Source of the DNA: CAVZCK01 sp963773735 | GTDB taxonomy: Bacteria; Pseudomonadota; Alphaproteobacteria; Rhizobiales; Rhodomicrobiaceae | Assembly: GCA_963773735.1 (NCBI GenBank) | Contig: CAVZCK010000021.1 | Span: 310,001 to 374,000, forward strand | Direction: 5' to 3' | DNA length: 64,000 nucleotides | Part shown: in pieces, positions 9,840 through 19,393 of the stretch | Layout of the letters: each line of letters begins with the position of its first letter | Numbering within the stretch: position 1 is the first letter of the stretch | Program-made: the position numbers and the translations under genes | Notes under the pieces: generated by a model | The model's input: the letters and a program-made list of their open reading frames with translations, nothing else | Database searches by the model: none | What the model was told of the DNA's origin: nothing

Positions 9840-9963
9840 ACGCCGTCAGTGAAGTGGGCTGTCCGGCTGAATGGATGAACATAATAGAACCGCCCTGATC
9901 TGGGACATATAGCGGAGCCTTGGTCAATCACCGGCATCGCGCCGGAGATAATGGAAATGAATC

Positions 9964-10389
9964 ATGACTGAAGCCTGGCAATATCAGATCCGGATCGATC
10001 TCGCCGGCACTTTCGCGCAAGTAGCGCGTCAAAACCCCAACAATCAGGCGCTTAAGCCGCTTGCGGATGTCTTGGCCAAGCATGACGCAACCATGAAATG
10101 TCAATTCGATGCTTTCATGGACTATGTCAACGAGGCCGAAGATCGCGGGACCGAGCACTATCCGCTCTATCGGTGGACGAAAGCCACCGTCGAAGATCCC
10201 GTCAAGAAAGCCAAATATCTGGAATCCTTCACGCTCTATATCGGCGATGCTGAAGTTTACGCCAAAGAGGCAGCGGAAGCTCTGGAAGCCGATCTTCAGC
10301 CTCTGGTCGGGATGCTGATCAAGCGGATATTCAAGTATGACACGAACCCGGCTCATAGCCCTCAGATGCCAGCGCAATTCCGCAGCTAA
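9964..10389 (+). CDS. Hypothetical protein, 141 aa
   Basis: Not recognised. A soluble, mostly helical-looking protein without signal peptide or membrane segment, rich in Ala, Lys and Glu. It contains the stretches NNQALKPLADVLAKHD and KAKYLESFTLYIGDAEVY. The ATG at 9964 is the only one of three nearby ATGs in frame. The gene sits between mazG and the convergent hflX, ending six bases before the hflX stop, so the two 3' ends nearly touch. Codon use looks like that of neighbouring genes apart from a slightly lower GC content. It could be a structural or adaptor protein; nothing supports a specific function. Confidence 0.7.
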   Translation: MTEAWQYQIRIDLAGTFAQVARQNPNNQALKPLADVLAKHDATMKCQFDAFMDYVNEAEDRGTEHYPLYRWTKATVEDPVKKAKYLESFTLYIGDAEVYAKEAAEALEADLQPLVGMLIKRIFKYDTNPAHSPQMPAQFRS

Positions 10390-10394
10390 CGCGA

Positions 10395-11831
10395 CTACCC
10401 TGCCCCGTCCTGCTGCATCGCGGGCCGCTTCTTGGCGCGCATGGCCTCGAAGCGTTTGAGGTCCGCCGCCGTCAGCCGCGCCTCGATGCGGATCGAGCCG
10501 TCCTCGGCATCCTGGCGGGCGCGGACATCGCCATGCTCGTAAAGCCAGTGCAGCAAGGCGCCGTCCTCGCCGCTGAGATCGAAGACGCGGACGATATGGT
10601 CGCGCGCCAGAACGTCGGCAATCCGCCGCCTGAGGGCATCGAGCCCCTCGCCGGTCCGCGCCGAGACGAGGACTGCCTTGCCGCCCAGCCGCGCGGCCTG
10701 GCCGGCAAGCGTCTGCCGTTCGGCCTCGCCGACGAGGTCGATCTTGTTCCAGACCTCGATCAGCCTGTCGCCATAGCCCGCGACATCGACGCCGAGCTCG
10801 GCAAGCACCGCCTCGACATCCTGCTTCTGCTGCTGCGAATATGGCGCGGCGATGTCGCGGACATGAAGGATCAGATCGGCCTCGGAAACCTCCTCAAGCG
10901 TCGCGCGAAAGGCCGCGACGAGCGTCGTCGGCAGCTCGGAAATGAAGCCGACGGTGTCGGAGATGATGGCGACGGCGCCAGGCAGCTCCAGCCGGCGCAT
11001 GGTCGGGTCGAGCGTGGCGAACAGCTTGTCTTCGGCAACGACGTCGGCTCTGGTCAGGGCATTGAAGAGGCTCGACTTTCCGGCGTTCGTATAGCCAGCC
11101 AGAGCCACGGTCGGAAACGGCGTCCTCCGGCGGCTGGCGCGGTGCAGCTCGCGCGTGCGGCGCACCGCCGCAAGATCGCGCCGGATCGCGTCAATGCGCT
11201 CGCCGATGATCCGGCGGTCCGCCTCGATCTGGGTCTCGCCGGGCCCGCCGAGAAAGCCGAAACCGCCGCGCTGGCGCTCCAGATGCGTCCAGCTTCTGAC
11301 CAGCCGGCTGCGCTGATAGAGCAGATGCGCAAGTTCCACCTGGAGCCGGCCTTCCCTGGTCCGCGCCCTCTCCCCGAAAATTTCGAGAATGAGGCCGGTG
11401 CGGTCGATCACCTTGACGCCCCAGGCGCGCTCCAGATTGCGCTGCTGGATGGCGGTCAGCGCGTGATCGATGATCACCAGCCCGGCGCCTTCCGCTTCGA
11501 TGATGCCCTTCAGCTCCTCGACCTTGCCGGAACCGATCAATGTCGCAGGACGAGGCCGCGACACATTGACAAGGCCGCTCTGAGCCACGTCGAGCCGAAT
11601 GGCGCGTGACAGCCCGACGGCCTCCGCCAGACGCGCCTCTGGCGGAACTGGAGAGCGCTCCGCCACGCGCCCATCCGGAGCGCGCAGGCCAGCCGGCGAT
11701 CTTTTTCCGTCGCGGAATATTGGATGCAGCACGACCGCGCGCATGGCATCGCGCTCGGTGATCTCCTGATCAGCACGGCGTTTCCTCGTGCGGACGGCGT
11801 CTTTCGATGGCTTGGCGCGCGATGCCGTCAA
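10395..11831 (-). CDS. hflX: Ribosome-associated GTPase HflX
   Basis: HflX is a GTPase that binds the 50S subunit and splits stalled or stress-inactivated 70S ribosomes. Domains: N-terminal HflX domain (about 60-200, with RPATLIGSGKVEELKGII), a linker coiled coil including GGPGETQIEADRR, and a GTPase domain with G1 GYTNAGKSSLFNAL (about 243), G3 DTVGFI, and G4 NKID; it ends in a short C-terminal domain. Given from a TTG at 11831 (478 aa); an ATG at 11744 (MRAVVLHPIF) would give 449 aa, and I cannot decide between them. The TTG start lies at the edge of a long palindrome between hflX and hfq. Downstream of hfq on the same strand, the usual arrangement. Confidence 0.92.
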   Translation of the reverse strand: MTASRAKPSKDAVRTRKRRADQEITERDAMRAVVLHPIFRDGKRSPAGLRAPDGRVAERSPVPPEARLAEAVGLSRAIRLDVAQSGLVNVSRPRPATLIGSGKVEELKGIIEAEGAGLVIIDHALTAIQQRNLERAWGVKVIDRTGLILEIFGERARTREGRLQVELAHLLYQRSRLVRSWTHLERQRGGFGFLGGPGETQIEADRRIIGERIDAIRRDLAAVRRTRELHRASRRRTPFPTVALAGYTNAGKSSLFNALTRADVVAEDKLFATLDPTMRRLELPGAVAIISDTVGFISELPTTLVAAFRATLEEVSEADLILHVRDIAAPYSQQQKQDVEAVLAELGVDVAGYGDRLIEVWNKIDLVGEAERQTLAGQAARLGGKAVLVSARTGEGLDALRRRIADVLARDHIVRVFDLSGEDGALLHWLYEHGDVRARQDAEDGSIRIEARLTAADLKRFEAMRAKKRPAMQQDGAG

Positions 11832-11832
11832 C

Positions 11833-12001
11833 GAGTGTCCCGAATCGAAGTTCGCCTGATTTTGCGGCCAGGCCCTTAGCGAACTTCGGATGCGAAAGGG
11901 ACGCTGGCAACTATCCGTTTCCCGTGTGGTTTGAGATCGGGAAGTCCCCTAAGAGCGCTTGCCGAAACGATGGAGGGGACATCCCCATCACCACACTAAC
12001 C
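11833..12001. repeat. Two CTAGTG-type palindromes between hfq and hflX
   Basis: Two long imperfect inverted repeats. The first, 11833-11906, pairs GTGTCCCGAATCGAAGTTCGC with GCGAACTTC...GGGACGCT. The second, 11923-12001, pairs CGTGTGGT...GGGAAGTCCCCT with AGGGGAC...ACCACACTAA. The right arm of the second overlaps the last three codons and the stop of hfq. The outer bases (GTGTCCC; GTGTGGT) match other copies at about 13.4, 32.6 and 43.7 kb. If transcribed these would fold into strong hairpins in the hfq-hflX mRNA and could act as attenuator or processing site; that is inference. Confidence 0.7.
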
Positions 12002-12248
12002 GGGCTCCGCCGTTCTGGTCGCCCTCCATGAGCTGGATCGGGCCACCCGGCATGATCGTCGAAATGGCATGCTTATAAACGAGCTGCGAATGCCCGTCCC
12101 GGCGCAGCAGCACGCAAAAATTATCGAACCAAGTAACGATACCCTGGAGTTTCACGCCGTTCACGAGAAAGATCGTGAGCGGCGTTTTATTTTTCCTGAC
12201 GTAGTTGAGAAATGTGTCCTGGAGGCTTGGTACTCTCTCGGCGGCCAT
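11988..12248 (-). CDS. hfq: RNA chaperone Hfq
   Basis: Hexameric Sm-like protein that pairs small RNAs with mRNAs. 86 residues; Sm1 motif around QDTFLNYVRKNKTPLTIFLV, then LQGIVTWFDNFCVLLRR, and the Sm2 signature YKHAISTIMP with the family's VYKHA core. The N-terminal Gln-rich face and central pore residues are as in other alphaproteobacterial Hfq. The C-terminal tail is short; its final residues Leu-Val-Trp and the TGA stop are encoded by the end of a palindromic repeat element, suggesting that insertion of the element trimmed or altered the original tail. Followed on the same strand by hflX. Confidence 0.97.
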   Translation of the reverse strand: MAAERVPSLQDTFLNYVRKNKTPLTIFLVNGVKLQGIVTWFDNFCVLLRRDGHSQLVYKHAISTIMPGGPIQLMEGDQNGGARLVW

Positions 12249-12403
12249 GTTTTTTCCGTTTTTAGTTAGAAGCGGCGGTTGGTCCCGCCCGCATTATGAC
12301 GTTCCGTTGTCCGTGCATTGCAGAGCATAGGCGCGCTTTTTGTCATTTTCTGCCCAAATCGTTCACGTTCTGTGTGATGATATTAAATGGCAGCTTCTTG
12401 TCC

Positions 12404-13282
12404 TTATCTTAACAAAGTCCCCGCTGGCGAGCTTTCCGCGACATTGTGAAACGCCTGCCTCAAGCGCAAGGTGACCGCGCCAGGCTTGCCATTGCCGATG
12501 ACGGTGCCGTCGATCGCGACCACCGGCATCACCAAGCCCGTCGCCGAGCTGTTGAACGCTTCCTTGGCGGCCTTGGCCTCATCGACGGTAAAAGGCCGCT
12601 CAACAAGCCTCAGCCCCTCCTTGTTCAGGACCTCGATCAGGACCGTTCTGGTGATCCCGCGCAAGATTCCGCTCTCGGCCGGCCGCGTTATGATGTCACC
12701 TTCCGCGCCAATGATCCAGGCGTTGCATGAGGCCCCCTCGGTCACGCAGCCGTGATCGTCGACGAGCCAGGCTTCATCCGCCCCGGCATCATAGGCCGCC
12801 TGCCGCGCCAGCGCCTGCGGCAGCAGCGACACCGATTTGATATCGGGACGCCGCCAGCGGATATCGGGCATCGTCATCACGCGCAGGCCTCGGCCCGCGC
12901 GTCCCTCTGCGGCCCGGCCTGATTTCCCTCTCGCATAGCAGACAACCGTCAGCGGCGTCCCGGCGGCGGGAAAGGCAAAATCGCGCCTGGCGACGCCGCG
13001 GCTGATCTGCAGATAGAGAAAGCCGTCCTTGACGCGGTTGCGCCTCACGGTCTCGCGCAGGACCACGCCGAGCGCAGGCCGGGTCATCGTCTCCGGCATT
13101 TTCAGCTCGCGCATCGAGCGATGCAAACGGTCGACATGCCGCCGCTCGTCGATCAGCCGGCCGTCCTTGACCTCGAAGACCTCATAAACGCCGTCGGCGA
13201 ATTGAAATCCTCTGTCCTCGACATGAACGCAGGCATCACCGTAAGGGCGATAAGCTCCGTCCACGTAAACGATGCGCGTCAT
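12404..13282 (-). CDS. dat: D-amino acid aminotransferase (class IV PLP enzyme)
   Basis: Branched-chain/D-amino-acid aminotransferase fold. Family landmarks: N-terminal VYVDGAYRPYGDACVHVEDRG, the PLP lysine in RRPDIKSVSLLPQALAR (about residue 150), and the phosphate-binding TEGASCNAWII and SGILRGITR segments. The D-amino acid transaminase assignment rests on overall resemblance to rhizobial Dat; a branched-chain or aminodeoxychorismate-lyase-like specificity cannot be excluded. Start at the ATG of MTRIVYVDG; a longer frame adds five residues. Located between ntrX and hfq on the same strand, which is common in this order. A cluster of palindromes lies immediately upstream. Confidence 0.88.
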   Translation of the reverse strand: MTRIVYVDGAYRPYGDACVHVEDRGFQFADGVYEVFEVKDGRLIDERRHVDRLHRSMRELKMPETMTRPALGVVLRETVRRNRVKDGFLYLQISRGVARRDFAFPAAGTPLTVVCYARGKSGRAAEGRAGRGLRVMTMPDIRWRRPDIKSVSLLPQALARQAAYDAGADEAWLVDDHGCVTEGASCNAWIIGAEGDIITRPAESGILRGITRTVLIEVLNKEGLRLVERPFTVDEAKAAKEAFNSSATGLVMPVVAIDGTVIGNGKPGAVTLRLRQAFHNVAESSPAGTLLR

Positions 13283-13294
13283 CCCGCAACACTC

Positions 13295-13628
13295 CACTAG
13301 TGGAGCGAATTTGACATTTGAATCCCGCCTGCCGCGAGCTCGCGCTCAAATGTCAAATTCAAAAGCTCCACTGAGACTTAAAAAGTTGCTCGTGGTCCTT
13401 TGGATTCCGGCATTTGCTCTCGAGCGTGCTGCAAGCGCATGCAAATGCCGGAATCGGACCACTCGTGTCCCGTCTCCGAATTGCCTTCAACCCCTGCCGC
13501 AAGCTGGCCAAGGCATTTCGGAGACCAGGGGACACTAGCAGACTTAAGGTTCTAGTGTGGTTTACGTCTCGCAATTGCCTTATTGAGGCTGCGGCGGACG
13601 TGAAGGCAATTGCGAGACGCCACACTAG
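13295..13628. repeat. Cluster of four CTAGTG-type palindromes
   Basis: Four imperfect inverted repeats in tandem between dat and ntrX: 13295-13375 (arms ACTAGTGGAGC ... GCTCCACTGAG), 13389-13465 (CTCGTGGTCC ... GGACCACTCG), 13461-13538 (CTCGTGTCCC ... GGGGACACTAG) and 13552-13628 (CTAGTGTGG ... CCACACTAG). Each has a stem of about 25-30 bp around a 20-30 base loop. Stems differ between copies but each arm keeps complementarity to its partner, and the inner part tends to contain GCAATTGCC, GCATTTGC or ATTTGACATTT-like words. The second and third overlap by a few bases at CTCG. No coding sequence seen in this interval. Confidence 0.8.
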
Positions 13629-13732
13629 CGGCTCAGCCGGATCGTCGTCGCGGCCACCACAGATTTCAACGCCCGCGGACGAGGACAGCGCCTCAGGCGA
13701 AGACGCTCGGCCGCGCACGCCATCGTCGAGCG

Positions 13733-15130
13733 CTAGTGACGCACCTCCGGGCCGCGTTCGTTGGAATTCACCCCCAGAGCGCGCAGCTTGCGGTGCAGCG
13801 CGGACCGCTCCATGCCGACAAATTCCGCCGTGCGCGAAATATTGCCGCCGAACCGGTTGATCTGGGCCATCAGATACTCCCGCTCAAAAATCTCGCGGGC
13901 ATCTCTCAGCGGCAGCGACATCAGATGTTCACCGCCTGAACCGTTTGGCGATAAAGGGACGTTGGAGGAGATGTCGTCCGGCAGCATCGAGGCGGTGATC
14001 ACCGTGTCGGCATCGCCGCTCGTCATGATCATCAGCCGTTCGATGATGTTGCGGAGCTGGCGCACATTGCCGGGCCATTCATGGGACTGGAGCACGGCCA
14101 TGGCATCGTCGCCGATCCGGCGCGGCGGAAGGCCCGAGGAAAGCGAGATCTGCCGAACGAAATATTCGACCAGCTCTGGAATGTCCTCGCGGCGTTCGGC
14201 AAGCTGGGGAACCTTGAGCGGAACGACGTTGAGCCGGTGAAACAGATCCGAACGGAAGCGGCCGCCCGCCATATCGCGCTCCAGATCCCGGCTGGTGGAG
14301 GAGACGACGCGAACATCGACCTGGACCTTCGGTCCCCCGCCGACCCGCTGAAATTTCTGCTCGACAAGCACGCGGAGCAGCTTGCCCTGGGTCTCCAGCG
14401 GCATGTCGGCGATCTCGTCGATATAGAGCGTGCCGCTATGCGCTTCTTCGAGAGCGCCGACCTTGCGCGGCTGGCCGGCGATTTCTTCCGTGCCGAAAAA
14501 TTCGGTCTCGACGCGGTCCGGCGCCATGGCCACGGCGTTCACGGCGACGAAAGGCCCGGTCGATCGCACCGAGGCGCCGTGGAGGACGCGCGCAGCGAGT
14601 TCCTTGCCGGAGCCGGAGGGGCCCGAAATCATGACGCGGCTATTGGTCGGCGCCACCCGCTCGATCGCGTGGCGCAGCGTATTCATGATGCTGGAGCGTC
14701 CGACCAGGTCGTTGCCGTAGGCGCTTCGCTCCTTCAGCTCGCGGTTTTCCCGCTTGAGCTTGGAGGTTTCGAGAGCGCGGGCGGTGATGAGCACCAGGCG
14801 GTCGGCCTTGAACGGCTTTTCGATATAGTCGTAGGCGCCGCGCTTGATCGCGGCAACCGCGGTCTCGATATTGCCGTGGCCGCTGATGATGACGATCGGC
14901 AGGTCGGGATGCTGGCGCTTGACCTTGGCAAGGAGTTCGAGGCCGTCGAGCCGGCTGCCCTGAAGCCAGATATCGAGAATGACAAGGGACGGACGCCGCT
15001 CCAATATCGCCGCGAGGGCCTCGTCGCTATCCTTTGCAAGGCGCGTCGCATAGCCTTCGTCCTCAAGGATGCCGGAGACCAGTTCGCGAATATCGGCCTC
15101 GTCGTCCACAATCAGGATGTCAGACGCCAT
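13733..15130 (-). CDS. ntrX: Nitrogen assimilation response regulator NtrX
   Basis: Response regulator paired with NtrY, linked to nitrogen and redox/envelope control. Receiver domain (residues 1-120, phospho-acceptor Asp in VILDIWLQGSRLDG), AAA+ domain (Walker A GPSGSGKE about 170, Walker B LYIDEIADM) and a C-terminal Fis-type helix-turn-helix (GGNISRTAEFVGMERSALHRKL). The sigma54-contacting GAFTGA loop is absent: the equivalent region reads FFGTEEIAGQPRKVG. This is typical of alphaproteobacterial NtrX and implies it does not act as a classical sigma54 activator. The ATG overlaps the ntrY stop by 11 bases, so the pair is co-translated. Confidence 0.95.
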   Translation of the reverse strand: MASDILIVDDEADIRELVSGILEDEGYATRLAKDSDEALAAILERRPSLVILDIWLQGSRLDGLELLAKVKRQHPDLPIVIISGHGNIETAVAAIKRGAYDYIEKPFKADRLVLITARALETSKLKRENRELKERSAYGNDLVGRSSIMNTLRHAIERVAPTNSRVMISGPSGSGKELAARVLHGASVRSTGPFVAVNAVAMAPDRVETEFFGTEEIAGQPRKVGALEEAHSGTLYIDEIADMPLETQGKLLRVLVEQKFQRVGGGPKVQVDVRVVSSTSRDLERDMAGGRFRSDLFHRLNVVPLKVPQLAERREDIPELVEYFVRQISLSSGLPPRRIGDDAMAVLQSHEWPGNVRQLRNIIERLMIMTSGDADTVITASMLPDDISSNVPLSPNGSGGEHLMSLPLRDAREIFEREYLMAQINRFGGNISRTAEFVGMERSALHRKLRALGVNSNERGPEVRH

Positions 15131-17624
15131 AGCTTACTCCCTGTTTCCCGCCGGCGATGCGGCGTTTAGATTGCTCCCCCGCGAATGTCTCGCCATCCGC
15201 TTCTGAATCCCCCGCGACCTCTTCCGCCTCGACCGCCCGCCCGATCGGGATCAGCATCTGGACAATCGCGCCGGTGACGGTCCCATCCTCGCTCAGCGCG
15301 TCGCGCAGCTCGAGCCCGCCGTCATGCTGCTCGGCGATGCGCTGCACGATGGCGAGGCCCAGGCCGGTGCCCTTTTGCCGCGTGGTGACGTAGGGCTCGG
15401 TGAGCCGGTGCCGGTTCTCCACCGGCAGACCGCAGCCATTGTCGATCACCTCGATGCTGCAACGGGGTGCCTGGGCGGTGACACGGGCAACGATGCGGCC
15501 CTGATAATCGTCGCCTTTCTGGCCCGACTGACGTGCCGTGGCGATCGCCTCGCCTGCATTCTTAACGAAATTCGTCACCGCCTGCGTCAGCAACCTGCGG
15601 TCGCATTCGATCATCAACGGGTTTTCGGGGAGATCGAGCCGGTACTCGATGTCGGAATTGCTCATCTGGAACAGGATCACCGCCTCCTTGACGATGCCGG
15701 CTGCGTCACTTTCCTCGAAGACCGGCTTGGGCATCCGCGCGAAGGCGGAAAATTCGTCGACCATGCGGCCGATATCGCCGACATGCCTGCCGATCGTATC
15801 GATACAGCGATCGAAAATTTCTCGGTCGGTGGTAATGGCGTCGCCATATTTGCGGCGAATGCGCTCTGCGGAAAGCTGGATCGGCGTCAGCGGATTCTTG
15901 ATTTCATGCGCGATGCGGCGGGCAACATCCGCCCAGGCCGAGGTCCGCTGGGCGACGACGAGCTCGGTGATGTCATCGAAGGTGAGGACAAAGCCATAGG
16001 TCTGTTTTCCGGCACTCTCCTGGGTCACGCGCACAGAAAAGGTCAGATCGGAGCCGGCGCGGCGATAGGTGATCTGCGACTGAGCGGCCCGGCGCAGCCG
16101 GCCCGATGCCTTGGCGACGATCCCGGCGAACTCAGGCACCGCCTCGGCAATCGGCCGGCCGATCAGGTCGGCCTCCGCCTGCCCCAGGAGCTGCGTGGCC
16201 GAGCTGTTGACGAGGGTAACCGTGCCGCTGGCGTCGACACCGATGACGCCTGCGGTCACGCCGGAGAGCACGGCTTCGGTGAAGCGGCGGCGCTCGTCCA
16301 GCGCCGTGTTGGCGTTGACCAGAGCATCATGCTGGCTGCGCAGATCGGCGGCCATCCGGTTGAAGGTCATGGAAAGCTGGCCGGTGTCGCTGCGCGCGCC
16401 TTCGACCCTGACGGCAACGTCGAGATTGCCCCTGGAGATTTCCTGCGCCGCCCGGATCAGCCGCCGGATCGGGGCGACGAGCCTGTTGGCAAACCACAGG
16501 CCGAACCAGATCGAGGCGAGCAAGAGGGTCAGCGCGATGATCACATACATCATCGCGAAGGCCACCTGCACGCCGAAGCGTCTGTCCTGCAAGGCGCTGT
16601 ATTCGCGGACATTGGCGTCGGTGCGGCGCAGATGGCCGATCACGGTCGGATCCACGGGTCGCAGCACATAAAGGTAGAGATCGCTGAAATTATTCAGGCG
16701 CTTGATGGCGCCGCCGCCTCCCGGCACGGTCAGGCCGGCGTCGACGATGCGCCCGTCGGCGGCCTGCACGATCGCCTCGGGGGGCGGCGCATAATAGGGC
16801 GTGCCCTGGGCCTTGGTCACTTCAATGACGGGCTGCCCCTTGCTGTTGACCAGAAAGGTGTAGGGCAGACGCCGCTCGATGGCGAGCGCGGTCGCGTAAC
16901 GGCGGAACGCTGCCGGATTGTCGCTGAGAAGCTGCGCCGAGTTCTCAAGGTCGCGCGCCATGCCGAGCGCGTCCGCGCGGATGGTCTTGCCGTGTTCCTC
17001 CAAATAGGCATTCGCCACATCGACCGAATCCCGAATGATCGCCTTGGTGCGCTCGGAAAACCATTGGTCAAGGCCGCGATTGAGCGAAATGCTGGCAAAG
17101 ACGGCGAGCAGAATGGCCGGAAACAGCGCCACGACGCTGAACAGGCTGACGATGCGCACGTGAAGTCCGGCGCCTGCCGCCTGCCGCCTTCGCGCCCGCC
17201 ATAGACCCAAAAGCTGCCAGGCCACGATGGCGATCATCGCCACGATCAGCACGCCGTTGATGAGCCAGACCGTGATCACGACGTCGTGCGTCGGACTGAT
17301 CGGCGTAAGCCCGGTCAGAACGAAATAGGTGGCGAGGCCTGAGATAATGGACAGGATGACGATGACCAGGCCCGCCCTGAACATGCGCCGCCCCTTGCGG
17401 CGCTGCGCGCTGTCCTCTTCCTGATCATAAGCGGTAATGGACAGTGTGCTGGCCTGCCGCTGCGCTCGGCGCAACAGCACACGGCCTCGCTTCGCCAGGC
17501 GTCTCAAACGCCGGCCTTGCGGCCGCGCGGACCGGCCGCTCCCGGCCATGGCCGCGACGCGCGCCTTGCCGGCATCGCCCAGCTGCCGGACGCCGTCCGC
17601 CGCCCGCGTCAGTGCGGCGGCCAT
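15120..17624 (-). CDS. ntrY: Membrane sensor histidine kinase NtrY
   Basis: Sensor kinase for NtrX. After a basic N-terminal stretch come membrane segments (AGLVIVILSIISGLATYFVL; DVVITVWLINGVLIVAMIAI; IVSLFSVVALFPAILLAVF), a periplasmic sensor region (about 210-360), another membrane segment, HAMP, PAS, HisKA with HEIKNPLTPIQLSAERI, and an HATPase domain (NAGEAI, DNGCGLP, GTGLGLAIV). ATG at 17624 gives 834 aa; a TTG at 17690 would add 22 residues. Either way the arginine-rich cytosolic N-terminus (about 70-90 residues before the first membrane segment) is long for the family. Overlaps ntrX. The 250 bases upstream presumably hold a promoter. Confidence 0.92.
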   Translation of the reverse strand: MAAALTRAADGVRQLGDAGKARVAAMAGSGRSARPQGRRLRRLAKRGRVLLRRAQRQASTLSITAYDQEEDSAQRRKGRRMFRAGLVIVILSIISGLATYFVLTGLTPISPTHDVVITVWLINGVLIVAMIAIVAWQLLGLWRARRRQAAGAGLHVRIVSLFSVVALFPAILLAVFASISLNRGLDQWFSERTKAIIRDSVDVANAYLEEHGKTIRADALGMARDLENSAQLLSDNPAAFRRYATALAIERRLPYTFLVNSKGQPVIEVTKAQGTPYYAPPPEAIVQAADGRIVDAGLTVPGGGGAIKRLNNFSDLYLYVLRPVDPTVIGHLRRTDANVREYSALQDRRFGVQVAFAMMYVIIALTLLLASIWFGLWFANRLVAPIRRLIRAAQEISRGNLDVAVRVEGARSDTGQLSMTFNRMAADLRSQHDALVNANTALDERRRFTEAVLSGVTAGVIGVDASGTVTLVNSSATQLLGQAEADLIGRPIAEAVPEFAGIVAKASGRLRRAAQSQITYRRAGSDLTFSVRVTQESAGKQTYGFVLTFDDITELVVAQRTSAWADVARRIAHEIKNPLTPIQLSAERIRRKYGDAITTDREIFDRCIDTIGRHVGDIGRMVDEFSAFARMPKPVFEESDAAGIVKEAVILFQMSNSDIEYRLDLPENPLMIECDRRLLTQAVTNFVKNAGEAIATARQSGQKGDDYQGRIVARVTAQAPRCSIEVIDNGCGLPVENRHRLTEPYVTTRQKGTGLGLAIVQRIAEQHDGGLELRDALSEDGTVTGAIVQMLIPIGRAVEAEEVAGDSEADGETFAGEQSKRRIAGGKQGVSYGV

Positions 17625-17946
17625 GCGGTCCCATCCGATGGCGGCAGCCTCCGTCAGCCTATCGATCCATGGCTTGAATGCCGAATGCAACGCGGGTATC
17701 CCTCCATCGCGAGCGAAGTGGCGGCATATGCTTCGTTAAAAAGTCCCTCAGTGCCTGTCCCGACGTTTACGCCGAAACTGATGCAACATAAACACCCTGT
17801 GGCAAATCGGAAACAGATTCTATGAGGAGTGCGGAAAAAATGTGACGAAAAAAATAAGATTTAATAAGGACCCCGCAGCGTTGCCGGTATCTCTCTCGCC
17901 ACAGTGACGCAAATTTGAGCGCGTGCTGCGGACAGACGCCGCAATT

Positions 17947-19390
<1,444 letters not shown>

Positions 19391-19393
19391 GGC

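Noticed and set aside
14081..15169. 362-codon plus-strand frame opposite ntrX
   Set aside because: Antisense to a gene with complete response-regulator motifs; no family content or ribosome site.
15324..17204. 626-codon plus-strand frame opposite ntrY
   Set aside because: Long only because of third-position GC bias; the minus strand encodes a complete histidine kinase.
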